64,000 nucleotides of DNA from Taudactylus pleione. Lineage: Eukaryota > Chordata > Amphibia > Anura > Myobatrachidae. Location of the stretch: NCBI GenBank assembly GCA_031769625.1, contig JAUIMM010001600.1:1-64000 (forward strand), written 5' to 3'. A model generated the notes under the pieces. It was not told where the DNA came from, searched no databases, and was given only the letters and a program-made list of their open reading frames with translations. Positions 29,414-44,400 of this stretch are shown piece after piece (position 1 is the first letter of the stretch; each line of letters starts with the position of its first letter). Both the position numbers and the translations under genes were made by a program.

Positions 29414-32400
29414 CTAAATGCAACAAATAATAAATTAGATGGATCTGTATCATCTGTGACACAAGATCTATAGGAACCGCGGTTACACTACGACACAGAC
29501 AGGCGCAAACCACCGTACACAGCACCGGTGATTCAGTCACACTCCGGCTGCCATTAACGTCCCTGCGTTACAGTATACTCCTCCCTATTACTAAGAGAGG
29601 ACCTCTAATGCCAACATGGGAAATGGGGAGACATAGACTATGCTGGTAAAATACTGATCAATGGGGGTGGGCACGGGATGCCGGCATTCGGGATAACGGC
29701 GGTCAGAATCCCGACAGGGTTAGCATACAGACACTTGTGATCTAACCCTTCCCCTCTCCCTACACCTAAACCCCCTCCCTGGTGCCTGACCCTAATCCTT
29801 CCCTTCTCCCTACATCTAACCCCCCCTCCCTGGTGCCTGACCCTAATCCTTCCCCTAGTGCCTAAACCTAACCCTCCCCCCAACCACACTACTTACCTAG
29901 GTATCCCAGCGGTTGGGATTCTGTCGCCAGTAACCCGCGCATTATATCACAGCTGTTATACAGGAACATTCCCCCTCTTCCTTCCATTACAGACAGCTGC
30001 GGGCTCAGGACAGGGGGTCTGGCTCAGTACCGTACGCAGCTGCAGTCGCCTACGGATCGCAGTTACTAAGATATGTTAACGCCTGCCAAAGCACAGCCGA
30101 CATAGAGACGCCGACTGCTGCCTTCTCATAGCCGCCCAATGACGCTCTTCTGCGTGATCATCGGTACCATTGACGCACATCGCACATGTCTCCACACTGC
30201 CGGTCTCCTCGCACGCAGAGCGTCTCACAGATCACCAAGTCGGGAATGGAGCCAGGAGCTGGTGTGACATCAACCAATCCACACAGTGCATTTCTACAAA
30301 AGCTAATCTGCCAAGCTGTCAGTCAGTCAGTGCCTGCCCAGTTACAGAAAGCCCCCCCCTAACATGGCATTCTGCTGCAGAGCAGTGAGAGACCCCACTT
30401 ATTGTATATTATATTATTCCGCTCAGTATTACACAGACCCTGCTTTATATCAATGTAATATACCCATAACCAGCTTTACTCAAAGAACCAGACGGAAAAA
30501 TGTGATCATAACAAATTTGTATTTTGCATAATATTCTGACATTGGTTATTGTATTTACTATATGGTTGTACCAAATATTTTTAATTACAGCTGATGTCTG
30601 GGACATTTTAAACTCGGGCAGAGTGGATGGGCCATACAAGGCGTCCCGGGGGGAGAGTGGATGGGCCATACAAGGCGTCCCGGGGGGAGAGTGGATGGGC
30701 CATACAAGGCGTCCCGGGGGGAGAGTGGATGGGCCATACAAGGCGTCCCGGGGGGAGAGTGGATGGGCCATACAAGGCGTCCCGGGGGGAGAGTGGATGG
30801 GCCATACAAGGCGTCCCGGGGGGAGAGTGGATGGGCCATACAAGGCGTCCCGGGGGGAGAGTGGATGGGCCATACAAGGCATCCCGGGGGGAGAGTGGAT
30901 GGGCCATACAAGGCGTCCCGGGGGGAGTGTGGATGGACCATACAAGGCGTCCCGGGGGGAGAGTGGATGGGCCATACAAGTCGCACCTGGGGAGAGTGGA
31001 TGGGCCATACAAGCCGCACCTGGGGAGAGTGGATGGGCCATACAAGTCGCACCTGGGGAGAGTGGATGGGCCATACAAGTCGCATCTGGGGAGAGTGGAT
31101 GGGCCATACAAGTCGCACCTGGGGAGAGTGGATGGACCATACAAGTCGCACCTGGGGAGTGTGGATGGGCCATACAAGTCGCACCTGGGGAGAGTGGATG
31201 GGCCATACAAGTCGCACTTGGGGAGAGTGGATGGACCATACAAAGATCACTCGGGGAGAGTGGATGGACCATACAAGGGGCACTCGGGAAGAATGGATGG
31301 GCCATACAAGGGGCATCTGGGGAGAGTGGATGGGCCATACAAGGGGCACCTGGGGAGAGTGGATGGGCCATACAAGGGGCACCTGGGGAGAGTGGATGGG
31401 CCATACAAGGGGCACTCGGGGAGAATAGATACATATTATGCAATAAATGTGGATATCTCCTACTCACCAGCACATGTTCAGGCAGCTCACCGAGGGCCCA
31501 CGCCTCCATGGCGTCTATCTGGAAATCCTCTTTAGCAGACAGTTGGGGACTGTTATATGTTGTGCATCTGGGTTTGGCTTTGCTGTGGCCTTTTCCGAAG
31601 TTACAGTCTATCCAAAGTCCAAAATAGTCATGTTGCCCTCCCATGCCCTGCAAAGCCAAACCAAATTCTTGTTATTATAAAGTATGAGTGCAAAGTTTTC
31701 TACCTCATGTCCACTGTGACTGCACACGCCATGTAATCCAGAGCCGGGACACACTGTGACCGCACACGCCACGTTATAGAGAGCTGGGACACACTGTGAC
31801 TGCACACGCCATGTTATACAGAGCCGGGACACACTGTGACCGCACACGCCACGTTATAGAGAGCCGGGACATACTGTGATTGCACACGCCACGTTATACA
31901 GAGCCGGGACACACTGTGACCGCACACGCCACGTTATAGAAAGCCGGGACACACTGTGATTGCACACGCCACGTTATACAGAGCCGGGACACACTGTGAC
32001 CGCACACGCCACGTTATACAGAGCCGGGACACACTGTGACCGCACACGCCACGTTATACAGAGCCGGGACACACTGTGACCGCACACGCCACGTTATAGA
32101 GAGCCGGGACACACTGTGACCGCACACGCCATGTTATACAGAGCCGGGACACTGTGACTGCACACGCCACGTTATACAGAGCCGGGACACTGTGACTGCA
32201 CGCGCCATGTTATACAGAGCCGGAACACACTGTGACTGCACACGCCATGTTATACAGAGCCGGGACACACTGTGACCGCACACGCCACGTTATACAGAGC
32301 CGGAACACACTGTGACTGCACACGCCATGTTATACAGAGCCGGGACACATTGTGACCGCACACGCCATGTTATACAGAGCCGGGACACACTGTGACCGCA

Positions 32401-35400
32401 CACGCCATGTTATACAGAGCCGGGACACACTGTGACCGCACACGCCATGTTATACAGAGCCGGGACACACTGTGACCGCACTGTATCCCTGTTATACAGA
32501 GCCGGGACACACTGTGACCGCACTGTATCCCTGTTATACCATCCAATGCTACGTAATAATGAGAAGAACCAGGAGAACCAGCAGAACCTGGAATTGGGAC
32601 GGCAGCGTTTTAAACAGCGGATTTCATACAAGACACAGCAGGAAACGTAGACATTGTGCTCACCAGCCCATTAGGCATCGTCTGCTGCCCGTGATTGAGG
32701 TACATATAGTGGTCATTATACCCGGTAGGCGTGTACACGTCCAGCCGCGGGGAAACTGTGAATAGGAAGCATCTGTCGTCTCCTGGCAAGTACAAAGAGA
32801 TAATGAGGAGTCAGAACCGAAACACATGGCGTAAATTGTATTTACTACATAAAAGTACTCGTAATTCCACTCCAGAATGTGGCCTCATCAGGGGTAACGG
32901 TAATATATATATATACAGTCAGGTGCATAAATATTGGGACATTGACAGAATTGTCATATTTTGGCCTCTAGTCACCACCACAATGGCTTTGAAATGAAAC
33001 AAACAAGATGTGATTTACCTGCAGACTTTCAGATTTAATTTGAGGGTAATTACATCCAAATCAGGTGAACGGTGTAGGAATTACACCGGTTTCTATATGT
33101 GCCTCCCACGTTTTAAGGGGCCAAAAGTAATGGGACAAACTAAACAATCCTAAATCTAACTTTCACTTTTTAATACTTTGTTGCAAATCCTTTGCAGGCA
33201 ATTACAGCCTGAAGTCTGGAACGCATAGACATCACCAGACGCTGGGTTTCATCCCTGGTGATGCTCTGCCAGGCCTCTACTGCAAATGTCTTCAGTTCCT
33301 GCTTGTTCTTGGGGCATTTTCCCTTCAGTTTTGTCTTCATCAAGTGAAATGCATGCTCAATCGGATTCAGGTCAGGGGATTGACTTGGCCATTGCATAAC
33401 ATTCCACTTTTTAGCATTAAAAAACTCTTTGGTTGCTTTTGCAGTATGCTTCGGGTCATTGTCCATCTGCACTGTGAAGCGCCGTCCAATGAGTTCTGAA
33501 GCATTTGACTGAATATGAGCATATAATATTGCCCGAAACACTTCAGAATTCATTCTGCTGCTTTTGTCAGCAGTCACATCATCAATAAATACAAGGGAAC
33601 CAGTTCCATTGGCAGCCATACATGCCCACGCCATGACACTACCACCACCATGCTTCACTGATGAGGTGGTATGTTTTGGATCTTGAGCAGTTCCTTTCCT
33701 TCTCCATACTCTTCTCTTCCCATCACTCTGGTACAAGTTGATCTTTGTCTCATCTGTCCATAGGATGTTGTTCCAGAACTGTAATGGCTTTTTTAGATGT
33801 TGTTTGGCAAACTCTAATCTGGTCTTCCTGTTTTTGTGGCTCACCAATGGTTTACATCTTGTGGTGAACCTTCTATATTCACTCTTGTGAAGTCTTCTCT
33901 TGATTGTTGTCTTTGACACATATACATCTACCTCCTGGAGAGTGATCTTTATTTGGCCAAATGTTGTGAAGGGGTTTTTCTTCACCAGGGAAATAATTCT
34001 TCTGTCATCCACCACAGTTGTTTTCCGTGGTCTTCCGGGTCTTTTGGTGTTGCTGAGCTCTCCGGTGCGTTCTTTCTTTTTAAGAATGTTCCAAACAGTT
34101 GATTTGGCCACACCTAATGTTTTTGCTATCTCTCTGATGGGTTTGTTTTGATTTTTCAGCCTAATGATGGCTTGCTTCACTGATAGTGACAGCTCTTTGG
34201 ATTTCATATTGAGAGTCGACAGCAACTGATTCCAAATGCAAATGTCACACCTAGAATCAACTCCAGACCTTTTACCTGCTTAATTGATAATGAAATAACG
34301 AGGGAATAGCCCACACCTGTCCATGAAATAGCTTTTGAGTTGATAGTCCCATTACTTTTGGCCCCTTAAAAAGTGGGAGGCACATATAGAAACCGTTGTA
34401 ATTCCTACACCGTTCACCTGATTTGGATGTAATTACCCTCAAATTAAATCTGAAAGTCTGCAGGTAAATCACATCTTGTTTGTTTCATTTCAAAGCCATT
34501 GTGGTGGTGACTAGAGGGCAAAATATGAAAATTCTGTCAATGTCCCAATATTTATGCATCTGACTAAGTCTGTGTATAGAAAGAACAGGTGAGGCGCAGC
34601 TTGTCAGACGCCGATCAGCTGTCTCTCTGACACATAATCAGCACATGTAGCGCACACGTCTCAGGAACGTCACGCATCAGCCGCACTTCATATGTGACGC
34701 CAAAAATCCTAATACGAGCGTTGAGCAGTGCACATAAGTGTCTTATAAAAGCTTAACTGTTATTTAAATCATACATGAATTATACATTTGATTAGGATGC
34801 TAATAAACCAAATGATAATATAGGTGATCAGCAAAGTATATCAATGATAAATACAGAATTATGGTATAACATACCTTTTGATAATTATTTTTCATCGAGG
34901 TCCATAGGGTCCACAGGAGTTACCTTGGGATATATAGTTGGATAGCATCCAATGCACCAAACAGCAAAGCTTTGGAGCTCCCAGCATGCACTGGTTCTCC
35001 TCCCTATATACCGCGTCCGCAGTACGTAACCAAGCCTTACGGCACAAGACAGAGCGTGGAGAAGGAAGTATCATGTACACAGGTAACACTCAACAAGCAA
35101 AGAGGGAATCTGTGACAAAAATGCTTAGGATTAGATCCCTCCTGAGGTATGCTATACCATCATTCTGTATTTCTTCTTCGGGTTCCATAAGGTCCACAGG
35201 AATTACCTTGGGATGGCCTAAAGCAGTTCCCTTAAGGGTGGGGAAGCTCCTGAGCAGATAGGGGAATCCGACGCCCGAAGGAGGCATCCTGGGAGGCCAA
35301 CGTATCAAAAGCATAAATCTGATAACATATTAACGGAAGACCAAGTAGCTGCCTTACGGAGCAATTCAGCAGAGGCGCCTTGTCTTACCACCCATAATGG

Positions 35401-38400
35401 TCCCATGGACCGAGTGGAATGTGCTGTCCCCTTGTTAAGAACAGGGGGTGAGGGGATCAGCCTGTGTGTAGGCCTGAGAAATGGCCACACAGAGCCAGCA
35501 AGCCAAGTCTGTTTCCTCACTGACCAACCTCTTTTGTGAAAACCATATAACACAAAGAGAGAATCCGATTCCCTGATGGAGCTGGTCTGCTCCCCGTAGA
35601 TACGAAGAGCTCGAACCACATCCAGGAGTCACCTATAGACAGGTCTGAAGACTTAAAGACCGGGACTGCAATTTCCTCATTTATATGAAAACAGGAAACA
35701 ACCTTTGGGAGGTAGCCCGCCTTGGTACGGAGAACAGCTCTATTTTGATGAAACACCAAATATGGAGAGCGACATGACATTGCTGCCAAGTCAGACACTC
35801 TGCGAGCTGAAGAGATAGCCAGGAGAAAAAACGTTTTCTCCATCAACCATCTCAAGTCCACTTATCCAAGGGTTCAAAGGGATGCATCTGCAGTGCCCTG
35901 AGAACCAAAGACAAATCCCACGGTGCCACTGTTAGGAGAAATGAAGGTTGCAGTCGTAGAACCCCCTGTAAGACTGTTCTAACATCCAGCAGAGGGGCAT
36001 CTTGCGCTGAAACCTAACAGTCCAAGCCGAAACTTGGACTCTGAAGGTAACAAGGCGAAGACCTAAGTCTAATTCAGCCTGGAAAAAAAAACAAGTACCC
36101 TTGATCCCTTGAATATCTTAGGGTCATATTTCCTATGGGAACATCAAAGAAAAAAGAATGACTGCCAAACCCTGTGATAGATGGGATCAGAAGCCGGCTT
36201 CCTTGCTCTCAGCATCATCTGTATCACTGAAGGAGAAAACCCCTTGGCTTTTAAGACGGAAGACTCAAGAGCCATGCCGTCAAAGCCAGCCGAGGTAAAC
36301 TCTGGTATAGGCAGGGACCCTGTATTAGCAGATCCTGCCGTAGAGGCAGTGGAAATGGACTGTCTACGGATAGACGAGTCAGATCTGAGAATCAATGCCT
36401 CCTGGGCCAAGCAGGGGCTATTAGTATCATCCTGCCGCCCTCCTGCTTGAATTTTCTGATGACTCTTGAGAGGAGGGAGATTTGGAGGAAATCGGTATGC
36501 CAACCTGAAGTTCCATCTTACCACCAGAGCGTCCACCAAGGCGGCTGAGGGGTCCCTTGTCCTGGACCCATACTTTGGGACCTTGTGGTTGTGACCGGAT
36601 GCCATGGAAGTCTACGTCTGGTATCCTCCACCTGTCCACCAGGAGTTGAAACACCTCCTAATGAAGAGCCTGTTCTCCGGCGTGTATGTCCTGGCGACCT
36701 AGGAGGTCTGCCTCCCAGTTGAGAATTTATTGCCGAGACCGCTGGAAGATGGCATTCTGCCCACAGTAGAATCCTTGCCACTTCTTCCATGGCTGTCGGA
36801 CTTGGTGTGCCTCCTTGGTTTATGTAGGCCACTGCTGTCGCACTGTCGGACAAAATCTGGACAGGCCTGCCCTGTAGAAGGTCCTGTGCCAATATGAGTG
36901 CCTTGAGTACTGCCCGAAGCTCCAATATATTTATAGGCAGGTGACTTTCCTGTATCGTCCTTCTTCCTTGAAAGGTGCGATGACCTGTCACCGCTCCCAT
37001 ACTCGCAAACTTGCGTCCGTGGTGAAGAGTATCCACTCCGGGTGTTCAAATGAATCGTCTCCAGCCACCAGGCTAGGGAGAGGCGACTCTGGTGAGATGC
37101 AACCCATCTGGAATTGGCAGGGACCTGGAGTAGAACTGGGCTTAAGCCAAAATGTCGAATGTGACTACCATAGAACCCAGCATCTGCATAGCCAACTGAA
37201 CTGACATGGTTTGCTTGCCAAGTAGATTGCGCATACGATAGTGCTACAATCTTGTCCTCTGGTAGACGAATCCTCTGTCCCAGTGAGTCCCCAAGTGCAC
37301 CCCCATGCTGAAGTTGGAAAAAGTGACAACTTTTTCCCCAATTGATTGCCCTGTAGGCAGACGACAGCCATCCGTACATGACTTTGTAACATCTCCTGAG
37401 ATTGCAAATATCAGGAGGTCGTCTAGATATGGCAGTATCCTGACTCCTGAGATGATCAGTCACTCCATTATCTAGCTTAGGGTCTCCATACGGAATTTGG
37501 GCACCTTGATGAATCTTTTGACTTGAGATTCAGTATAGGGCGGTGTGACCCATTAGGTTTTTTGATTCAAATGAATACTAACCCCTTCCCTGTTGCATCA
37601 CAGGGACTATAACTCCTGATCACAGGAGGGCCCCAATCCCGGTAGGCCGAGGCTCTGACCGGATGTGTAGGAAGGGTCGTGCCCACAAACCTCTGAGGAG
37701 GATGCCTCCGGAACGAGATGGCATAACCCAGAGAGACCCGCTCTCGCCCCCAGGCATCTGTAGTGGTCTAATACCAGGCCTGAATGAACTGCAAAAGTCG
37801 GCCTCCATTCCTTCCAGGAGGAGGCCTGCCGCTACTGATCTAACTGCCTGCAGAGAGGCTGTACACAGCGGCATACTCTGACTAGAGTGAGCAGTAGAAT
37901 AAACCCAACATGAATTAATGGGGGGCATCTACATAGACGGACCCCAATGCTGTGAACACCTCGTAGCATGAGGCACAGCAGCTAGCGTTTATAGTCACAT
38001 ACAGGCAGCGTACACACAGCACATAGCGTTTATAGTCACATACAGGCAGCGTACACACAGCAGCTAGCGTTTATAGTCACATACAGGCAGCGTACACACA
38101 GCAGCTAGCGTTTATAGTCACATACAGGCAGCGTACACACAGCAGCTAGCGTTTACAGTCACATACAGGCAGCGTACACACAGCAGCTACCGTTTATAGT
38201 CACATACAGGCAGCGTACACACAGCCGCTAGCGTTTATAGTCACATACAGGCAGCGTACACACAGCAGCTAGCGTTTCAAGTCACATACAGGCAGCGTAC
38301 ACACAGCAGCTAGCGTTTATAGTCACATACAGGCAGCGTACACACAGCACATAGCGTTTCAAGTCACATACAGGCAGCGTACACACAGCAGCTAGCGTTT

Positions 38401-41400
38401 ATAGTCACATACAGGCAGCGTACACACAGCACATAGCGTTTATAGTCACATACAGGCAGCGTACACACAGCAGCTAGCGTTTATAGTCACATACAGGCAG
38501 CGTACACACAGCAGCTAGCGTTTATAGTCACATACAGGCAGCGTACACACAGCAGCTAGCGTTTATAGTCACATACAGGCAGCGTACACACAGCAGCTAG
38601 CGTTTATAGTCACATACAGGCAGCGTACACACAGCAGCTAGCGTTTATAGTCACATACAGGCAGCGTACACATAGCAGCTAGCGTTTATAGTCACATACA
38701 GGCAGCGTACACACAGCAGCTAGCGTTTACAGTCACATACAGGCAGCGTACACACAGCAGCTAGCGTTTATAGTCACATACAGGCAGCGTACACACAGCC
38801 GCTAGCGTTTACAGTCACATACAGGCAGCGTACACACAGCAGCTAGCGTTTCAAGTCACATACAGGCAGCGTACACACAGCAGCTAGCGTTTATAGTCAC
38901 ATACAGGCAGCGTACACACAGCAGCTAGCGTTTACAGTCACATACAGGCAGCGTACGCACAGCAGCTAGCGTTTATAGTCACATACAGGCGGCGTACGCA
39001 CAGCACATAGCGTTTATAGTCACATACAGGCGGCGTACACACAGCACATAGCGTTTATAGTCACATACAGGCGGCGTACGCACAGCACATAGCGTTTATA
39101 GTCACGTACAGGCAGCGTACGCACAGCACATAGTGTTTATAGTCACGTACAGGCGGCGTACACACAGCACATAGTGTTTATAGTCACATACAGGCAGCGT
39201 ACACACAGCAGCTAGCGTTTATAGTCACATACAAGCAGCGTACACACAGCAGCTAGCGTTTATAGTCACATACAGGCAGCGTACACACAGCACATAGCGT
39301 TTATAGTCACATACAGGCAGCGTACACACAGCACATAGCGTTTATAGTCACATACAGGCAGCGTACACACAGCAGCTAGCGTTTATAGTAACATACAGGC
39401 AGCGTACACACAGCAGCTAGTGTCTATAGTCACATACAGGCAGCGTACACACAGCACATAGCGTTTATAGTCACATACAGGCAGCGTACACACAGCACAT
39501 AGCGTTTATAGTCACATACAGGCAGCGTACACACAGCACATAGCGTTTATAGTCACATACAGGCAGCGTACACACAGCACATAGCGTTTATAGTCACATA
39601 CAGGCAGCGTACACACAGCACATAGCGTTTATAGTCACATACAGGCGGCGTACACACAGCACATAGCGTTTATAGTCACATACAGGCAGCGTACACACAG
39701 CACATAGCGTTTATAGTCACATACAGGCGGCGTACACACAGCACATAGCGTTTATAGTCACATTCAGGCAGCGTACACACAGCAGCTAGCGTTTATAGTC
39801 ACATGCAGGCAGCGTACACACAGCACCTAGCGTTTATAGTCACATACAGGCAGCGTACACACACCAGCTAGCGTTTATAGTCACATACAGGCAGCGTACA
39901 CACAGCAGCTAGCGTTTATAGTCACATACAGGCAGCGTACACACAGCACATAGCGTTTATATCCACATACAGGCAGCGTACGCACAGCAGCTAGCGTTTA
40001 TAGTCACATACAGGCAGCGTATACACAGCACATAGCGTTTATAGTCACGTACAGGCAGCGTACACACAGCAGCTAGCGTTTATAGTCACGTACAGGCAGC
40101 GTACACACAGCACATAGCGTTTATAGTCACATACAGGCAGCGTATACACAGCAGCTAGCGTTTATAGTCACATACAGGCAGCGTACACACAGCAGCACAT
40201 AGTGTTTATAGTCACATACAGGCAGTGTACACAGCAGCTAGCGTTTATAGTCACATACAGGCAGCGTACACACAGCACATAGCGTTTATATCCACATACA
40301 GGCAGCGTGCACACAGCACATAGCGTTTATAGTCACATACAGGCAGCGTACACACAGCAGTTAGCGTTTATAGTCACATACAGGCAGCGTACACACAGCA
40401 CATAGCGTTTATAGTCACATACAGGCAGCGTACACACAGCACATAGCGTTTATAGTCACATACAGGCAGCGTACACACAGCAGCTAGCGTTTATAGTCAC
40501 ATACAGGCAGCGTACACACAGCACATAGTGTTTATAGTCACGTACAATGCATAAATACGCACATTTGCTAACGCAATATGGACTCTGTATCAACTGACCA
40601 TCCCCGGAGGGATTGGTAGGATATAGAGTGCGCTATCTGCCAAACCCTGAGGGAGAGGTATATAGGGAGACAGACCAGACCTGTGAGACTACTGTAGTAG
40701 TGCACGGACAAACGCTGAACTGCGAGCGTCTCACACACGAGGTGGTGAATAGTGAACCAGACGCAGGGACTCCACTCAGAAGTTTGTGTCCGGCAGGGAG
40801 GGGCGGCCGGGGGAGCGCCTTATCTCCCCTAAGCTGTGATTTTGATGACCGGGTACGCTTAACTACAAAGTAGCAAGACGTTAACTAGTGCGCTCTAATG
40901 CGTCTTACCACCCGTCCCCGGCAACAGACGATATGGCCCCGGCCGCCTTAGTGAGGAACGTTAGACGACCTTCGCCCGCAGCGGCCTCTGACGCGTCTCA
41001 AGAACAGAGGCTAGGGACTGCTTTGTGCACGATTCCCCGAGAGGAATCCTTACCTGACATCTTTGTTACCCGACCGCAGTCCCGGACCTCAGCGTCTTTA
41101 GACCGCCAGCTAAGCCACGCTGAGGCCTGCCGAGAACCTCAGGACATAAAACGGTGCAGGAGTGACGGCGGAGGTAGATGGAGGTGGCGCTGGTACCGCT
41201 AAACTCTGACGTTTCATAAACTTAAGGTAAAACATAAAAGAAAAAGCCTGAGACTGCCTAGCAGTGCCGCTGATATAACAGGTGCTCTTACCGCACACCA
41301 AACAAAATAACCGAATGGCTGGGGGCGGGGTATATAGGGAGGAGGAGCAGTGCATGCTGGGAGCTCCAAAGCTTTGCTGTTTGGTGCAATGGACGCTGCC

Positions 41401-44400
41401 CAACTATATATCCCAAGGTAATTCCTGTGGACCCCATGGAACCCGAAGAAGAAAATTAAATTCAATAACATGTCTCAAAGATACTGGATAAGATGCATTA
41501 GTAGTACTGATGATAATCATACAGGATACTTGTTTGCTATAGAGAACCAGCACACCGAATGCCCGTCTCTGCCAATACTGCCCAGCCAGACGTGACCTGG
41601 TGTGACACGCGTTTCGCCTGGTATGGTCTGATAACATCAGTCTCATCTGTAACTGAAGCATTACTCTGTTTATAAAGATATTGTCCCTTTTTTGCCATAA
41701 AGGAAAACGGATTGGTTTCATACTACTCAAGATGACATAATGTGTCACATACACAAGAACCTCTTTTCCTTACGTATCCAATTACTTAAACCCGTGGGAG
41801 CTACACCAGCACCTCCGATAATGACAGCACGTTCCTCTATTAATTGGTTTACAGGTGTCTTTTTGGATACTATCTAGTGCGTAATCTCACCTTCTCCTCC
41901 TATTGTATCACAATCCCCTCAAGGTAAAGTGCTATGTACTATGATGGCGCCAACAGGAGAATAATAATCCCATTTATATGAGGTCATTGGCGCCTGATCA
42001 TGGGGACGTAAAACTAACTCCTTCTCACCTTGATATTGTGGTTTGACCTCCCAATTCTGTGATGCGAAACCGCCAAAGATGAACCCATCGCGGTCCCTCA
42101 GGACTAACAAGCTGGGTCCCTGGTCCACCAGGTGCCCACACAGCTGGGAGAAGCTCTCTCCGTGGATGCTGGTGGAGAACAGAAGCCGCCACTTGTGCTG
42201 CATCTCAGAGGGAAGGAGAGTGTTCAGGAACATGACGGTGCGGAAGGTCAGCAGGGTGACGAAGGACGTGTGTTTCCCTCTCCGGCACTTCGGGACCAGA
42301 CCGCTGAGGTCTTTGTGGTGCTCCGCATTCTGCTTCATGACGGATAACCCTAATGTTACCACCACTCTAAGGAACGTGGAAATCATCGGGACTTTATACA
42401 GCCAGTCTTCCACAGACGCCCTAGTGTAGGAGGACGTTATAAGCGCTGGTCCTTCAAGGGTTTGTCCACCTGCAAGATACATACACAGCTATTACCTGTA
42501 ACACACCAGCAGGCGGCGCTCTGGAGTCCGATGGTTTATGTATGATAAGTCAGTGTCTGGTCACCGCAGAGCAGACTGATCAGTGAAGAACTGGGGTCGG
42601 GGATAGGTAATAAGTCATAGAATTTCCACCATCTCCATTACAAAACCGCTAAAATCACATCCAATGTACTTCAACAACGGGTGAGTGATTGGTGATACAT
42701 AACAGAAAGCATAGATAGCATAGCATAGCAAAGCATAGATAGCATAGCATAGCAAAGCATAGATAGCATAGATAGCATAGCATAACATAGCATAGCAAAG
42801 CATAGATAGCATAGCATGCATAGCATAGCATAGATAGCATAGCATAACATAGCATAGCATAGATAGCATAGCATAGATAGCATAGCATAGATAGCATAGC
42901 ATAGATAGCATAGCATAGATAACATAGCATAGATAACATAGCATAGCATAGCATAGATAGCATAGCATAGATAGCATAGCATAGATAGCATAGACAGCAT
43001 AGCATAGATAGCATAGCTAACATAGCATAGATAGCATAGCATAGATAGCATAGCATAGATAGCATAGCATAGATAGCATAGCATAGATAGCATAGCATAG
43101 ATAGCATAGCATAGCAAAGCATAGATAGCATAGCATAGATAGCATAGCATAGATAGCATAGATAGCATAGCATAGATAGCATAGATAGCAAAGCATAGCA
43201 TAGCATAGCATAGATAGCATAGCATAGATAGCATAGATAGCAAAGCATAGCATAGCATAGCATAGATAGCATAGCATAGATAGCATAGATAGCATAGCAT
43301 AGATAGCATAGATAGCATAGATAGCATAGATAGCAGATAGCATAGATAGCATAGATAGCATAGCATAGATAGCATAGCATAGATAGCATAGCATAGATAG
43401 CATAGCATAGATAGCATAGATAGCATAGCATAGATAGCATAGCATAGATAGCATAGCATAGATGGCATAGCATAGCATAGATAGCATAGCATAGCAAAGC
43501 ATAGATAGCATAGCAAAGCATAGATAGCATAGCATAGATAGCATAGCATAGGATAGCATAGCATAGATAGCATAGCATAGATGGCATAGATAGCATAGCA
43601 TAGATAGCATAGATAGCAAAGCATAGATAGCATAGCATAGATAGCATAGATAGCATAGCATAGATGGCATAGATAGCATAGCATAGATGGCATAGATAGC
43701 ATAGCATAGATAGCATAGCATAGATGGCATAGATAGCATAGCATAGATGGCATAGATAGCATAGCATAGATGGCATAGATAGCATAGCATAGATGGCATA
43801 GATAGCATAGCATAGATGGCATAGATAGCAAAGCATAGATAGCATAGCATAGATGGCATAGATAGCAAAGCATAGATAGCATAGCATAGATGGCATAGAT
43901 AGCATAGCATAGATGGCATAGCATAGCATAGATAGCATAGCATAGATAGCATAGATGGCATAGCATAGCATAGATAGCATAGCATAGATAGCATAGCAAA
44001 GCATAGATAGCATAGCATAGCATAGATAGCATAGCATAGCAAAGCATAGATAGCATAGCATAGATAGCATAGCATAGATAGCATAGCAAAGCATAGATAG
44101 CATAGCATAGCATAGATAGCATAGCAAAGCATAGATAGCATAGCATAGATAGCATAGCATAGATAGCATAGCATAGATAGCATAGGATAGCATAGCATAG
44201 ATGGCATAGATAGCATAGCATAGATGGCATAGATAGCATAGCATAGATAGCATAGGATAGCATAGCATAGATAGCATAGCATAGATAGCATAGGATAGCA
44301 TAGCATAGATGGCATAGATAGCATAGCATAGATGGCATAGATAGCATAGCATAGATAGTATAGGATAGCATAGCATAGATAGCATAAATAGCATAGATAG

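Larger units (their letters stand above)
34888..41455 (-). mobile_element. DIRS-type tyrosine-recombinase retrotransposon, degenerate
   Basis: The two ends are inverted repeats of about 125 bases or more: TCCATAGGGTCCACAGGAGT near the left end against the complement of ATTCCTGTGGACCCCATGG near the right. The homology runs on through GCTTTGGAGCTCCCAGCATG and a CCTCCCTATATACC block. An additional copy of the terminal motif lies internally at 35171-35213, as expected for the internal complementary region of DIRS elements. On the - strand the order is reverse transcriptase, RNase H, tyrosine recombinase, with no LTRs and no DDE integrase, matching DIRS. Frameshifts and stops are numerous. A 41-bp array of 2.6 kb has expanded inside it. 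It occupies most of MEAK7 intron 4. Confidence 0.85.

Noticed and set aside
30445..31659. 404- and 367-codon frames with MAHPLSPGAP and GESGWAIQ repeats on opposite strands
   Set aside because: Periodicity of the 34/33-bp minisatellite. Only the first 60 codons of the - strand frame after 31647 are real (MEAK7 exon 6).
40613..41202. 86- and 104-codon + strand frames
   Set aside because: They lie in the 5' part of the DIRS element but antisense to its other domains, and have no Gag-like motif.
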